NCBI GenBank assembly: GCA_025350625.1
Contig: JANXXL010000329.1
Location: 1 to 39,366, forward strand
Source: Bryobacterales bacterium
GTDB taxonomy: Bacteria; Acidobacteriota; Terriglobia; Bryobacterales; Bryobacteraceae
Direction: 5' to 3'
DNA length: 39,366 nucleotides
Shown here: one piece after another, positions 1-9,042 of the stretch
Layout: each line of letters opens with the position of its first letter
Position numbering within the stretch: the first letter of the stretch is position 1
Program-made: the position numbers and the translations under genes
Notes under the pieces: model-generated
Told to the model about the DNA's origin: nothing
The model's input: the letters and a program-made list of their open reading frames with translations, nothing else
Database searches by the model: none

Positions 1-254
1 GGATGGCTGCCGTCGGCCGAGAGGCCTTCGATAGTAGTGACGGATTTGCCGGCCACACTCTGAATCGGCGTCATGCAAGAGCGGACGGCGTCGCCGTTGA
101 TGTGAACCGTGCAGGCTCCGCACATGGCCATGCCGCAGCCAAACTTGGTGCCAGTCATGCTAAGTGTGTCTCTGAGAACCCACAGCAGCGGCATTTCGGG
201 AACCGCATCGACGGTCTCGGGCTTGCCGTTTAAGTTGAATTTGATTGAAGCCAT
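1..254 (-). CDS. (2Fe-2S)-binding small subunit of a xanthine-oxidase/isoquinoline 1-oxidoreductase-type enzyme (partial)
   Basis: Only the N-terminal 84 residues are in the window; the gene runs off the left edge. The protein begins MASIKFNLNG and shows the plant-type ferredoxin cysteine pattern GCGMAMCGACTVHINGD, with Cys40, Cys45, Cys48 and Cys60 as the likely ligands of the first [2Fe-2S] cluster. The spacing and wording match the small subunits of molybdopterin hydroxylases, best the isoquinoline 1-oxidoreductase alpha (IorA) type. In that family a C-terminal four-helix domain holds a second [2Fe-2S] cluster and passes electrons from a molybdenum large subunit; both would lie beyond the left edge. 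The start is the ATG at 254. The natural substrate cannot be told from sequence, because aldehyde and N-heterocycle oxidising members look alike. Confidence 0.85.
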   Translation of the reverse strand, partial: MASIKFNLNGKPETVDAVPEMPLLWVLRDTLSMTGTKFGCGMAMCGACTVHINGDAVRSCMTPIQSVAGKSVTTIEGLSADGSH

Positions 255-347
255 GCTAAACCTCGCTTAGGAGTGGGAAGTTGATTTCCCTAGGATATCT
301 TGATTGGACGGCGGCGGGAAGGATCTGACTGGAGTTTCTCAGGTGTG

Positions 348-424
348 TGGTAGGGACGGGCAGATTCGAACTGCCGACCTGTCGCTTAGGAGGCGACCGC
401 TCTATCCATCTGAGCTACGTCCCC
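348..424 (-). tRNA. tRNA-Arg (anticodon CCT)
   Basis: Read on the minus strand, this 77-nt stretch folds as a complete cloverleaf. The acceptor arm is GGGGACG/CGTCCCT with a G-U first pair. The D arm is GCTC/GAGC. The anticodon stem GTCGC/GCGAC encloses the loop CTCCTAA. The T arm GGCAG/CTGCC encloses TTCGAAT. The anticodon CCT reads the Arg codon AGG. The 3' CCA is encoded in the DNA. It lies between the iron-sulfur subunit gene and the cytochrome c gene, both on the same strand. No attachment-site duplicate or integrase was seen nearby. Confidence 0.96.
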
Positions 425-498
425 GCTTGATTTCGAACGTATTTCCGCACAACTCTATAATAACTTCATTGCCATGCGACCTCTATCCAAGCGCATCC

Positions 499-1917
499 TC
501 AATTCTCGACAGACATGAGGCCACTGACGTCGTCGTCGCGATCCAGAAGGAAGCCCAGGTTGGGAGCCATCATTTCTTCCCAGTTCTGAAATCCTTGATA
601 CACCCAGCGGCTCGGATCGGGATTATTTTTGTTGTTCACGGAATTATCGTAATGAAACTCGAAGTGAAGCCGGCTGCCCTTCGGCAGCTTCAGCGCTACT
701 CCGTACGGAAGCTGCCAGTTGAAATCGTAGCGCGGGACACTCAGCACAGTTTCGTCGCGACCATCCGGATAGATCACCGTATATTGAGTGCTCTTCCCCC
801 GCACATGCGCATGAGGCCGCAGGCGGACCAGTTCGACATCCTTGAGGAAGGTGATGTCCATGGGAGGCGCACGATAATTGCCGTCATTGGGCGGAATCGC
901 AAAGGTGGGATTGTAGGCGGAAGAGAAAGCGGCCTTGGAGCTGGCCTCACTCGGCGCAGTAACGGGCGTATCCTCACCGCTTTGTTGCACTACGAACTTT
1001 TTTAGCGGCGGCGTTTTGGCGATCGTGAAACCGATCTTCGTGCGATCCACCACTGCCTTGCCGTTGGTAGTGTAATGCAGGCTTAGGATTATGTCCGATC
1101 CCGCAGGCACCAGCTTTCCGGCCTGCCAGGGACGGTAGTCGTCCACGCTGTTGCCGGGAAGGTAGCAAAAATCATTATTGGCCCGCAGCGTAGGCGGCCC
1201 TGGCCGGATCTGGACCTCAGTGCTGCCCACGTTACGCATCGCGGTGTGCATGTCCGGCAGCGCGCCTAATCCGTTGTTGCCCGCCGTGGGATTTCCGCTC
1301 TCGTCTCGCGGCACCGCCACCCATTCGTAGCGGTTGTATACGGTAGAAGGATTATGCTTCACAAAGCTGAAGCAAATGTGATGGACCACCGATGCTTCGC
1401 CCGGCAGGACTTCCAGCGAGGTGAGCCAGGTGTCGCTTTTGAACGGAGCTGGAAGAGCGATTAATTCCCACTCCAGCACGCCTTTCGCCGGCACCTCGTG
1501 AGGCGGCAGATCCATAACCAATTCCGGCTGGATTTCCCAGCCGCCCTGGGGCCAGGCAATCGGCGCCGGAGCATCCTTGGCCTCGCCTTCTAAAACTCCC
1601 GAGTCCGACCACTTTGCCAGCGTGTCAATGTCGTTCTGCTTTAGCGACCGGTCGTTGACGAAATGCCCATACTTAGGGTCGGCGAACCAGGGGGGCATTT
1701 TTTTAAGGATTACGGCGGCTTTGATCGCCTTGGCCCACGGCCGCGCGTCTTTGTAGGTGAGCAGGGACATGGGGGCGACCTGTCCGGGCCGATGGCAGCT
1801 CTGACAATTTTTCTGGAGAATGGGCAGGACGTCCCTGCTGAATGTCACGGAAGAAGAAGGATCGACTGCCAGAACGGCTGTCCCGAGCGCCAACCCCACC
1901 AGAACCATGCGCAGCAT
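499..1917 (-). CDS. Secreted cytochrome c / copper type II monooxygenase-like protein
   Basis: A 472-residue protein with an N-terminal signal peptide (hydrophobic residues about 4-18) and a single haem c site, CQSCH, at residues 38-42. The surrounding text (FSRDVLPILQKNCQSCHRPG) is typical of the short cytochrome domains that precede uncharacterised secreted proteins in Acidobacteria and Planctomycetes. The remaining 400 or so residues contain His-rich pieces (VVHHICF, LHYTTNGK, RPHAHVRGK, HFEFHYDN) reminiscent of copper type II ascorbate-dependent monooxygenases of the PHM/DBH fold. A periplasmic electron-transfer or oxidative role is therefore inferred. The substrate is unknown. An AAGGGGG Shine-Dalgarno sequence precedes the ATG at 1917. 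Further upstream, at 1952-1963, is a 12-bp palindrome that includes a TATACT hexamer on the coding strand, a possible -10 box. Confidence 0.75.
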   Translation of the reverse strand: MLRMVLVGLALGTAVLAVDPSSSVTFSRDVLPILQKNCQSCHRPGQVAPMSLLTYKDARPWAKAIKAAVILKKMPPWFADPKYGHFVNDRSLKQNDIDTLAKWSDSGVLEGEAKDAPAPIAWPQGGWEIQPELVMDLPPHEVPAKGVLEWELIALPAPFKSDTWLTSLEVLPGEASVVHHICFSFVKHNPSTVYNRYEWVAVPRDESGNPTAGNNGLGALPDMHTAMRNVGSTEVQIRPGPPTLRANNDFCYLPGNSVDDYRPWQAGKLVPAGSDIILSLHYTTNGKAVVDRTKIGFTIAKTPPLKKFVVQQSGEDTPVTAPSEASSKAAFSSAYNPTFAIPPNDGNYRAPPMDITFLKDVELVRLRPHAHVRGKSTQYTVIYPDGRDETVLSVPRYDFNWQLPYGVALKLPKGSRLHFEFHYDNSVNNKNNPDPSRWVYQGFQNWEEMMAPNLGFLLDRDDDVSGLMSVEN

Positions 1918-2056
1918 AACGCTTTGCCCCCTTTAGCAAGGATTCCACTGCCAAGTATACTTGAATCAACTCTGCATTCGAGCCGCCCCGCCGGTAACCG
2001 GAGCGTGGGATTTTGAGCATCGGACGCGGCAGCCCGCCATCCCCGCTCGCGCCGTT

Positions 2057-2755
2057 CTAGGTCTCCGGGGTGTTTACAAAGCGGTAGCCAATCCAGGGTT
2101 CTGTAAGTATGTGGCGCGGGCGGGACGGGTCTTCTTCGATCTTTTTGCGCAACTGGTTTACGAACACCCGGAGGTACTGAACCTGGTCGCCGTAGTCCGG
2201 ACCCCATACGGCTTGCAGAAGTTTGGTATGCGGAATTGGAATATTCGGATTTGCGGTCAAATACTGAAGCAGATCGAACTCTTTGGGAGTCAGCCGGACC
2301 TGCCGGTCCTTCACAGTCACCCGCCTATGGGCGAGATCGATATGCAGATCTCCCAGTTGAAGAGATTGATCCACGCGGTACGCCGACATGGGCAGTCTGC
2401 GCAAGGCAGCGCGCATGCGGGCGAGTAGTTCCGGAGTGCCAAATGGTTTGGTAACGTAGTCATCGGCTCCGGCATCGAGAGCGGCAACTTTATCTTCCTC
2501 GGCCTCGCTTACGGTAAGCATGATAATCGCGATCTCAGATGAACTTCTAATCTGCCGGCACGCCTCGAGGCCGCTCATCCCCGGCATATTGACATCCAGA
2601 AGAACCAGATCCAAACGGTTTTGCCGGAGGAATTCGATGGCCTCCTCTCCGCTACGCGCGTCGTGAACTTCATAATCCCGGGCCGCAAGCGTCGAACGCA
2701 AGACCCGGCGAATTTGCGGGTCGTCGTCCACCACCAGCACTCGTCCCAGGCTCAT
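2057..2755 (-). CDS. kdpE: KdpE-type response regulator (OmpR/PhoB family)
   Basis: A 232-residue two-domain response regulator. The receiver domain (about residues 4-118) has the acidic pocket Asp10-Asp12, phospho-acceptor Asp54 (LVLLDVNMPG), Thr81 and Lys103 (VTKPF). The C-terminal winged helix (about 130-230) carries the RLTPKEFDLLQYL and GYRFV signatures of the OmpR/PhoB class. The start chosen is the ATG at 2755, which gives the usual MSLGRVLVVDDD beginning and overlaps the upstream sensor-kinase stop codon as ATGA. A longer reading from 2830 would run through kinase coding sequence. Proteins of this type control kdpFABC, the high-affinity K+ ATPase. No kdpFABC gene lies in the window, so the true target is open. 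Confidence 0.86.
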   Translation of the reverse strand: MSLGRVLVVDDDPQIRRVLRSTLAARDYEVHDARSGEEAIEFLRQNRLDLVLLDVNMPGMSGLEACRQIRSSSEIAIIMLTVSEAEEDKVAALDAGADDYVTKPFGTPELLARMRAALRRLPMSAYRVDQSLQLGDLHIDLAHRRVTVKDRQVRLTPKEFDLLQYLTANPNIPIPHTKLLQAVWGPDYGDQVQYLRVFVNQLRKKIEEDPSRPRHILTEPWIGYRFVNTPET

Positions 2756-4203
2756 ACTTCGAGTTTCTCCTCCTGCTTCGGAAGCAGCAAGCAGAATTCC
2801 GAACCCGATCCAACGGGATTCTCCACCCACAGATCGCCGCCGTGAGCGCGCATGATTTCGCGCGCGATGTACAATCCCAGGCCGCTGCCCGGCACGCGAT
2901 TTTTAACGGAGGGCCGGCGGTAGAACCGGTCAAAGATACGCTCCCGGTCGTGTTCGGGAATCCCTGGGCCTTGATCGCGGACCCGAATCGTCACTCCGCC
3001 CGCTTCAGCCGTGACGGCCACCTGCAGACCGGTGGCCGGTGATGCATACTTCAGACTGTTGTCGATCACTTGGCGCAGGGCCATCGAAGCCAGATCGGGA
3101 TCGGCGGAGATCAACGGGAGGTTCTCCGCCAGACTGAGATTCAGCTTTCGCTCATCAAGGCGAGGCCCAAACGCTTCGAGCACACGATCTACGAATTCGA
3201 TCACGGCCACGGGTTGCCTCTCCAGATGCATTTTACTGGCGTCCATCTGTGCCATGCGGACGGCGTCGGTTACCAGGAGATTCAGGCGATTGGCTTCCTC
3301 ATCGATGACCGAGGTTAGTTCGCGCACCTGCGAAGGCAGGTCCGGCATGTCGGTCAGAATCGACGTAGATGCGGCCTTGATGGAAGTTAAAGGCGTCTTG
3401 AATTCGTGGGTGATCGCATCGAGCAGGGTCGACTTGAACTCCTCGCTTTGACGGGCTGCTTCGGCTCGGTTGGCTGTGTCCTGTGTGCGGACGCGTTCGA
3501 GCGCAATCGCCACCAGGTTCAGCAATGCCTGCAAGGCTTCGCCCGAAAGAGAAATCCCCAGCATTGCCAGACTTCCGATGGGGCGTTTGCCGAGCCGGAT
3601 CGCCGCCACGACGAGATCGGAATCTTGATAATTTTCGCCCCGGCGAGTCGCATCGATCAGCTTCAGCTCGATTTCCGCCATAGTCTCGCGGCCCCCGTTG
3701 AAGATCTCGCCCGTTTCTGCGTCGCGGAGCGCAACCGAACGGCACTCAAAGATCTCCGCCAGGCTCTTCGCGGTCTGGAGGCCAAACGATCCGGGACCCT
3801 CGATGAGAAGAATTGCGCGGCTGAGCGAATATAATAAATCCCCCTCCCGCTGCCGGTCTTTCGCGTCCTGAGCCTCTTTCCGTGCCCGATCGGAAAGATG
3901 GCTTGCGACCAGCGCGGTGGCGAGAAACGCCAAAAGTGCGACCCAATTCGCCGGATCCGCAATCACAAACCGTCCGATCGGGGGAAGAAAGAAGAAAGTG
4001 AAGCACAGCATGGCGGCCACCGATGCCACCAGGGCTTCCGTCAGCCCCCACACCGAAGCAATGGCAAGAATCCCCACCAGGTAAACAAAGCCCGCGGTGG
4101 TCGCGTTCACTCCGAAGACGCGATAACAGATTCCGCTTATACCGGCGATGAGCGCCAGGCTCAGCATTACGCGGAACCACGGCAATGCAGCGCGCTTGGT
4201 CAA
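2752..4203 (-). CDS. Short KdpD-like sensor histidine kinase lacking the N-terminal sensor domains
   Basis: A 483-residue membrane kinase. Four hydrophobic segments lie at about residues 12-28, 36-55, 57-75 and 86-102, the DUF4118 membrane module of KdpD. A GAF-like region follows (about 120-235), then a HisKA dimerisation domain with His266 (AITHEFKTPL), and an HATPase domain with N-box Asn382, DQGPGIP and GSGLGLYIAREI. Classical KdpD is near 900 residues. The cytoplasmic KdpD and universal-stress-type domains that normally precede the membrane module are absent. The reading frame opens with TTG at 4203 just after an in-frame TAG, so the shortness is not a mis-chosen start. The gene is coupled to the response regulator through ATGA. 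K+ or turgor sensing is an analogy only. Confidence 0.83.
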   Translation of the reverse strand: MTKRAALPWFRVMLSLALIAGISGICYRVFGVNATTAGFVYLVGILAIASVWGLTEALVASVAAMLCFTFFFLPPIGRFVIADPANWVALLAFLATALVASHLSDRARKEAQDAKDRQREGDLLYSLSRAILLIEGPGSFGLQTAKSLAEIFECRSVALRDAETGEIFNGGRETMAEIELKLIDATRRGENYQDSDLVVAAIRLGKRPIGSLAMLGISLSGEALQALLNLVAIALERVRTQDTANRAEAARQSEEFKSTLLDAITHEFKTPLTSIKAASTSILTDMPDLPSQVRELTSVIDEEANRLNLLVTDAVRMAQMDASKMHLERQPVAVIEFVDRVLEAFGPRLDERKLNLSLAENLPLISADPDLASMALRQVIDNSLKYASPATGLQVAVTAEAGGVTIRVRDQGPGIPEHDRERIFDRFYRRPSVKNRVPGSGLGLYIAREIMRAHGGDLWVENPVGSGSEFCLLLPKQEEKLEV

Positions 4204-4427
4204 TGCTATCCCCGCGCTCCCGGCCGATGGTATCCCGGAGTCATTCTGGCTCCGGCGGCAGGCATTTGATCGAGAGCACGCGAAAACCGCCGGCCGTCAA
4301 GACGATAACGCCAGCAAGTGAAGCCAGTAACCGCAGCGCTCGCCTACTCCCTATCTCCATACCCTTCCGCTGCTATTCTAGGCGATCGGCGGTGACGGTG
4401 CTGAGTTATGCGGTGCCAATCCCAACG

Positions 4428-5657
4428 CTACCGGCGCGCGGCTTGCGGCCACCGCTTCAGTCCCTTGTGGGCAATGTCATGGCGATACTGCATTCCTGCG
4501 AAGCGAATCTTAGCGACGGCTGCATAAGTATTGCGCACCGCGCTCGCCAGATCCGGCCCGGAAGCGGTCACGCCGAGGACGCGGCCACCCGCGGTTTCGA
4601 GGCCTCGCGGACCCATCTTGGTGCCTGCGTGGAAAACCTGGACGCCTTCCATCTCGGCCGCGGTTTCAATTCCCGCGATGGGATCGCCGGTTCGCACCTG
4701 GGCCGGATAGCCGTAGGACGCGAGCACTACGCAAACCGAGGGATCTGGTTTCGAGCGCAGCGTGGTCCCTTGTAGCTGGCCGGTGGCATCACGCAGAAGG
4801 GCGTCACCGAAGCCGCCCTCCAGGCGGTGCATGAGAGGTTGCGTCTCCGGGTCGCCGAGACGAACGTTGAATTCGATAACCTTGGGGCCGGTAGCGGTCA
4901 TCATCAGACCGGCATACAAAAATCCGGTGAAGCGCGTCATGCGGACGGTGGGTTCGATGATGCTATCGAGAATTAACCCAGTGTCGGCGGCGGTCAGGAT
5001 GCGGCCGTCGCAATAGGCGCCCATGCCGCCGGTATTCGGGCCGGTATCGCCGTCATGGATAGTCTTGTGGTCCTGCGTGGCTTCAAGCGCGACGACGCTG
5101 CGGCCATCGCAGAGGGCGATAAAGCTGACTTCCTCGCCCCGCAAGAATTCTTCGATGATGAGACGCGGACCCAGCGATCGAATCGCTGCCTCGGCCTCCG
5201 CGTAATTGTGCGCGACGATCACGCCTTTGCCCGCGGCCAGCCCATCGGCCTTGACAACAACCGGATACTCGAATTGCCGGAGCGCTTCGATCGCCAGGTC
5301 AGGAGCTTCACTGCGGACGAAGCGGGCGGTGGGAATCCCCACGCGCTGCATGAATTCCTTGGCGTAGATCTTGCTGCCTTCGAGTTGTGCGTTCTCTTGC
5401 GAAGGGCCTACGATAACCAGACCCAGCGCGCGGAACTGGTCGACGATGCCCGCAACCAGAGGTACTTCGGGTCCCACCACCGTAAGATCTGGCTGAATCG
5501 CTTGCGCCACGCTTACGTAGTCCGTCGAAGGGTGAACGGCGCCGATCTGGGCTAGGCCGGGATTACCGGGCGCGCTAAAGATTTGATGTCCTTCGAGAGC
5601 GAGGCGCCAGGCAATGGCGTGCTCGCGCCCGCCGCTGCCGATCACGAGAATTTTCAC
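4428..5657 (-). CDS. purD: Phosphoribosylamine-glycine ligase (GAR synthetase)
   Basis: A 409-residue enzyme of the ATP-grasp superfamily. It catalyses the ATP-dependent joining of phosphoribosylamine and glycine, the second step of de novo purine synthesis. The N-terminal MKILVIGSGGREHAIAW is the hallmark of PurD. The ATP-grasp segment KADGLAAGKGV, the metal/ATP region TGPNTGGMGAY and EFNVRLGDPETQ are all intact. It is slightly shorter than the usual 420-430 residues. The start is a GTG at 5657 with no obvious Shine-Dalgarno sequence. It is divergent from mnmG with only 43 bp between the start codons, so both promoters must be packed into or overlap that gap. No other pur gene is in the window. 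Confidence 0.96.
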   Translation of the reverse strand: MKILVIGSGGREHAIAWRLALEGHQIFSAPGNPGLAQIGAVHPSTDYVSVAQAIQPDLTVVGPEVPLVAGIVDQFRALGLVIVGPSQENAQLEGSKIYAKEFMQRVGIPTARFVRSEAPDLAIEALRQFEYPVVVKADGLAAGKGVIVAHNYAEAEAAIRSLGPRLIIEEFLRGEEVSFIALCDGRSVVALEATQDHKTIHDGDTGPNTGGMGAYCDGRILTAADTGLILDSIIEPTVRMTRFTGFLYAGLMMTATGPKVIEFNVRLGDPETQPLMHRLEGGFGDALLRDATGQLQGTTLRSKPDPSVCVVLASYGYPAQVRTGDPIAGIETAAEMEGVQVFHAGTKMGPRGLETAGGRVLGVTASGPDLASAVRNTYAAVAKIRFAGMQYRHDIAHKGLKRWPQAARR

Positions 5658-5700
5658 GGTGAAGTGCTAGTTTAGCGCGTTCCACTAGAATGAGAGATAA

Positions 5701-7491
5701 GTGTCCACACGCTATGAAGTGATCGTCGTCGGGGCCGGGCATGCCGGTTGTGAGGCCGCGCGCGCGTGCGCCCGGCTGGGGCTGAAGACCGCGATGATCA
5801 CGATGAATCTGGACTTGATCGCGCAGATGTCGTGCAATCCGGCGATCGGGGGAATCGCCAAAGGCCACTTGGTCCGCGAGATCGACGCGCTGGGTGGGGT
5901 GATGGGTGAGTTGACCGATGCTGTCGGCATCCAGTTTCGACTGCTGAATACCAGCCGAGGTCCCGCGGTCTGGTCTCCGCGCGCGCAGTGCGACAAGAAA
6001 CAATACCGGCTCAAAATGCGCGAGCTACTAGAAAAAGAGCCGAATCTCCGAATCCTCCAGGCGGAGGTCGCGCAACTCATGATCTCGAACGGCCGAGTTC
6101 ACGGTGTTCTTTTGCGCGATGGCCGTCAAATCGATAGCGACGCAGTGGTTGTCACGACGGGAACATTTTTGAACGGGCTGGCGCATGTCGGGGAACAAAC
6201 CTATAGCTGCGGCCGCAGCGGTGAGGCGTCTTCAAACTTGCTCGGCGACCAGCTTCGCAACCTTGGTCTTGAATGGAAGCGGCTGAAAACCGGAACTCCG
6301 CCCCGGTTGGACGGGCGAACCATTGAATGGTCGCGGTTCGAACCTCAGTTTGGAGACGCGGATCCGACTCCTTTCTCCTTTTTAACCAGTAAGATAGAGA
6401 GAGAGCAGGTTCCCTGCTATATCACCTATACCACCCCCGCTGCGCATCAGGCGATTCGCGATAATATTGCACGGTCGCCGCTATATAGTGGCCAAATCGA
6501 AGGAATTGGTCCTCGTTATTGCCCTTCAATCGAAGACAAGATCGTCAAATTTCCGGAAAAGACTCGACACCAGATTTTTCTGGAGCCTGAGGGGCTGGAC
6601 ACCAATGAAATTTACGTCAACGGCATGTCCACCAGCATGCCGATTGACGTTCAAGCGCGTGTGCTTGCTGCCATTCCAGGTTTAGAAGACGCCGAGATGA
6701 TCCGCCCCGGGTACGCCATCGAATATGATGCGATTGACCCGAGGGAACTCACACATTCTTTGCAAGTTAAATCTCTCAGCGGGCTTTTTTTGGCGGGCCA
6801 GATTAACGGTACCTCCGGCTACGAAGAAGCCGCCTGCCAAGGGCTCATTGCCGGCTTGAACGCTGCCTGTTATGTGGGGAACCGCGAGCCGCTGGTACTA
6901 GACCGAACCCAGGGTTACATCGGTATTCTGGTGAGCGATTTGGTTCTGCAGGGCGCCGATGAGCCATATCGCATGTTCACGTCGCGTGCGGAGTTCCGGC
7001 TGCACCTGCGAATTGACAATGCTGACGAACGTCTGACGCCTGTCGGACGGACTTTCGGGTTAGTTAGCGATACTCGGTGGGACGTGTTTCAGCGAAAAGA
7101 GTCGGAGAAAGCGAACCTGCGTGCTTTCTTCGAGGCTAATCCCCACCTGGCAGCTTGGCTGCGCCGCCCTGAGTCAAAAATACAAGGTCTTGATTTGAAG
7201 GGTGAATTTGGCAAGAATACGCTGATTACGATCGAAACTGAAATAAAGTACGCCGGATATATCGCCCAGCAAGACCGCCAAGTGCGCCAACTGAAGGAGG
7301 CGGAGCGCCGAGGCATTCCGGTCTCATTCCGCTATTCCGATATACCCGGCTTGTCAAGCGAAGTAAGGGAGAAGCTCGAGCGCGTTCGGCCTCAAACGCT
7401 GGGCCAGGCCGGCAAAATACCCGGCGTGACACCAGCTGCAGTGGCTGTTCTTGACGTATATTTGAGCGTTGACCGGCGTCATGGAATTTAA
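5701..7491 (+). CDS. mnmG: tRNA uridine-5-carboxymethylaminomethyl modification enzyme MnmG (GidA)
   Basis: A 596-residue FAD-dependent enzyme that, with MnmE, installs the cmnm5 group on wobble uridine 34 of several tRNAs. The N-terminal FAD-binding motif [12 protein letters not shown], the conserved SCNPAIGG block, the [15 protein letters not shown] block and the [13 protein letters not shown] segment are all present. Length is a little below the usual 620-640 residues, the difference lying in the C-terminal part. The start is a GTG at 5701, with a TAGAAT hexamer at 5686-5691 only 9 nt upstream, so the mRNA may be leaderless or nearly so. It overlaps rsmG by 11 nt, the classic gidA-gidB pair beside parAB near replication origins. 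The partner mnmE is not in the window. Confidence 0.97.
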   Translation: MSTRYEVIVVGAGHAGCEAARACARLGLKTAMITMNLDLIAQMSCNPAIGGIAKGHLVREIDALGGVMGELTDAVGIQFRLLNTSRGPAVWSPRAQCDKKQYRLKMRELLEKEPNLRILQAEVAQLMISNGRVHGVLLRDGRQIDSDAVVVTTGTFLNGLAHVGEQTYSCGRSGEASSNLLGDQLRNLGLEWKRLKTGTPPRLDGRTIEWSRFEPQFGDADPTPFSFLTSKIEREQVPCYITYTTPAAHQAIRDNIARSPLYSGQIEGIGPRYCPSIEDKIVKFPEKTRHQIFLEPEGLDTNEIYVNGMSTSMPIDVQARVLAAIPGLEDAEMIRPGYAIEYDAIDPRELTHSLQVKSLSGLFLAGQINGTSGYEEAACQGLIAGLNAACYVGNREPLVLDRTQGYIGILVSDLVLQGADEPYRMFTSRAEFRLHLRIDNADERLTPVGRTFGLVSDTRWDVFQRKESEKANLRAFFEANPHLAAWLRRPESKIQGLDLKGEFGKNTLITIETEIKYAGYIAQQDRQVRQLKEAERRGIPVSFRYSDIPGLSSEVREKLERVRPQTLGQAGKIPGVTPAAVAVLDVYLSVDRRHGI

Positions 7492-8032
7492 ATCGTTATT
7501 GACGTCCGAATTTTCGCCTTATGGACCCCTGAGTAGCGACCAATTAACCCTGCTGGATCAGCACTATCAAATGCTGCAGCGGTGGAATTTAAAGATTAAT
7601 TTAACTAGAATCAATAGTTTAACAGATATCGTTCGCTTCCACTATTGCGAGTCTCTCTACCTTGCCAATTATCTCCCCGGACGCCCCCTAAGAATTGTTG
7701 ATATAGGTTCAGGTGCAGGTTTTCCCGGCATACCTGTCGCTATCTATCGTTCAGATTGCCAGATCGATCTCGTGGAATCGCATCAGCGAAAGGCTGTATT
7801 CCTTCGTGAAGCAACGCGAAATCTTCAAAATGTTCGGGTTATCGCCAAACGAGCAAGCGATTTAGTCGGCTCCTACGACTGGATGATTTCACGGGCGGTA
7901 AGATCTGAAGATCTTTTGATGCTGAACCTTGCTCCGAACATGGCCGTGCTCGGAACTCATGGCGAAAAACTGCCCTGGGGCGAGTCTAGGGCTTTGTTGC
8001 ACATGGAACGTGAATTCAATTGTTCCACGTGA
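7481..8032 (+). CDS. rsmG: 16S rRNA (guanine527-N7)-methyltransferase RsmG (GidB)
   Basis: A 183-residue SAM-dependent methyltransferase. The SAM motif [16 protein letters not shown] is clear and the preceding [10 protein letters not shown] is the usual RsmG lead-in. The ATG at 7481 overlaps the mnmG stop. A TTG at 7469 would add four residues but has no better support. The protein is short (commonly 205-240 residues), and its last residues FNCST and TGA stop are encoded inside a 26-bp tandem duplication and the first parS site. The 3' end of the gene has therefore been shaped by the centromere sequence. The coding region looks richer in A+T than purD or the glycan genes. Loss of RsmG confers low-level streptomycin resistance in other bacteria; that is family knowledge, not shown here. 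Confidence 0.9.
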   Translation: MEFKSLLTSEFSPYGPLSSDQLTLLDQHYQMLQRWNLKINLTRINSLTDIVRFHYCESLYLANYLPGRPLRIVDIGSGAGFPGIPVAIYRSDCQIDLVESHQRKAVFLREATRNLQNVRVIAKRASDLVGSYDWMISRAVRSEDLLMLNLAPNMAVLGTHGEKLPWGESRALLHMEREFNCST

Positions 8033-8063
8033 AACGCGAATTCAATTGATCTGCCTGAAACGC
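8012..8063 (+). repeat. 26-bp tandem duplication containing parS and its decayed copy
   Basis: Two adjacent 26-bp units, 8012-8037 and 8038-8063, are identical at 22 of 26 positions. Each begins GAATTCAATTG and ends GAAACGC; the differences fall in the 8-bp centre (TTCCACGT against ATCTGCCT). The first unit supplies most of a parS palindrome. The second keeps only the right half-site. The rsmG stop codon lies in the first unit. Confidence 0.9.
8021..8036. promoter_or_regulatory. parS centromere-like site 1 (ParB binding)
   Basis: TGTTCCACGTGAAACG matches the broadly conserved bacterial parS consensus TGTTTCACGTGAAACA at 14 of 16 positions, keeping the central CACGTG and the right arm. It sits at the rsmG stop codon, about 210 bp upstream of parA. 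Placement beside parAB and repetition at 8192 support function. ParB loading here would organise the origin region for segregation by ParA. Confidence 0.85.
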
Positions 8064-8191
8064 GTACGAGGCATGGATTTAGGTGGGAAATGATCTCCTC
8101 CATCGGCACCGCCACCCGCTTCGACCGCTCCAACCATTCCCTGTCGCTGCTCGTAAGAACGTGCTCGTAGGGCGAGGACTCATTCGAAAAT

Positions 8192-8207
8192 TGTTCCACG
8201 TGAAACT
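8192..8207. promoter_or_regulatory. parS centromere-like site 2
   Basis: TGTTCCACGTGAAACT, again 14 of 16 to the parS consensus and identical to site 1 except for the last base. It lies 40 bp upstream of the parA GTG start, close enough that ParB binding could also repress parAB transcription. That autoregulatory role is inference. Confidence 0.85.
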
Positions 8208-8247
8208 CCGCGTGCCGTGACACGTATGCCGTGATATGATCTGAGCC

Positions 8248-9042
8248 GTGGGAAAAATCATCGCAATCAGCAACCAAAAAGGTGGAGTTGGTAAGACGAC
8301 CACTGCGATTAATTTGGCCGCATCGCTGGCGGCCAATGACTTACAAGTTTTACTGGTCGATTGCGACCCCCAGGGCAACACCACCAGCGGCCTCGGTATC
8401 GAGAAAGGACTTGAGACACCGACGCTCTATGATGCACTATTTCAAGGGACAAGCTTGGATGACGTAATCGTTAAAACACAATGTGAAGGACTTCACTTGG
8501 TTCCAGCCGACAAGAATCTGGTAGCGGCCAATCTCGATCTGGTAGACGACCCGCGGCGGGAATTTAGACTGACCTCTATCTTAGAGCCGATTCGCGACCG
8601 TTATCAGTATGTCCTGATTGATTGCCCGCCCGCTCTGGACCTATTGACTCTAAACGCCTTAGTGGCGGCCGATTCCGTGTTGGTCCCTATTCAGTGTGAA
8701 TTTTTCGCGCTCGAAGGAATCTCGCAATTGATCGATACCGTCGAACGAGTGCGCGAAACCTTTTCGAAGACGTTGGCGATGGAGGGCATCCTGTTAACGA
8801 TGTACGACGACCGGACCAATCTCGCACGTCAAGTTGCAGAGGATCTTAGAGATTTTTTTGGGAATGAGGTACTTACGACTGTGATCCCTAGGAGCATACG
8901 GCTTGCAGAAGCACCCAGTTACGGCAAACCGATCTTGATGTATGACCCCCGTTCAAAAGGGGCCGAGAGCTATATTAGACTTGCCAAGGAGATCCTTGAA
9001 AATGAGCGAAATGGTCGACAAGCAACGCAAAGCGCTGGGTAA
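8248..9042 (+). CDS. parA: Chromosome-partitioning ATPase ParA (Soj type)
   Basis: A 264-residue short ParA without an N-terminal HTH, as in chromosomal Soj proteins. The deviant Walker A box, KGGVGKTT at residues 11-18, has both Lys11 and Lys16. The LLVDCDPQGN and LIDCPPALD boxes follow. It would bind DNA non-specifically as an ATP dimer and be stimulated by ParB at parS to move origins apart. The start is a GTG at 8248 with a TATGAT hexamer 7 nt upstream and no Shine-Dalgarno sequence, suggesting a leaderless message. The 3' end overlaps parB by 41 nt. Both parS sites lie immediately upstream. Confidence 0.97.
   Translation: MGKIIAISNQKGGVGKTTTAINLAASLAANDLQVLLVDCDPQGNTTSGLGIEKGLETPTLYDALFQGTSLDDVIVKTQCEGLHLVPADKNLVAANLDLVDDPRREFRLTSILEPIRDRYQYVLIDCPPALDLLTLNALVAADSVLVPIQCEFFALEGISQLIDTVERVRETFSKTLAMEGILLTMYDDRTNLARQVAEDLRDFFGNEVLTTVIPRSIRLAEAPSYGKPILMYDPRSKGAESYIRLAKEILENERNGRQATQSAG

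Noticed and set aside
2758-2830. Upstream extension of the response regulator to 2830
   Set aside because: It would lie inside the kinase catalytic domain. The ATGA-coupled ATG at 2755 fits the family.
7957-8277. 106-residue leftward open frame between rsmG and parA
   Set aside because: It spans the parS palindromes and the ends of rsmG and parA. Its only recurrent text (FHVEQ) is the parS sequence read backwards, and it has no start signal.
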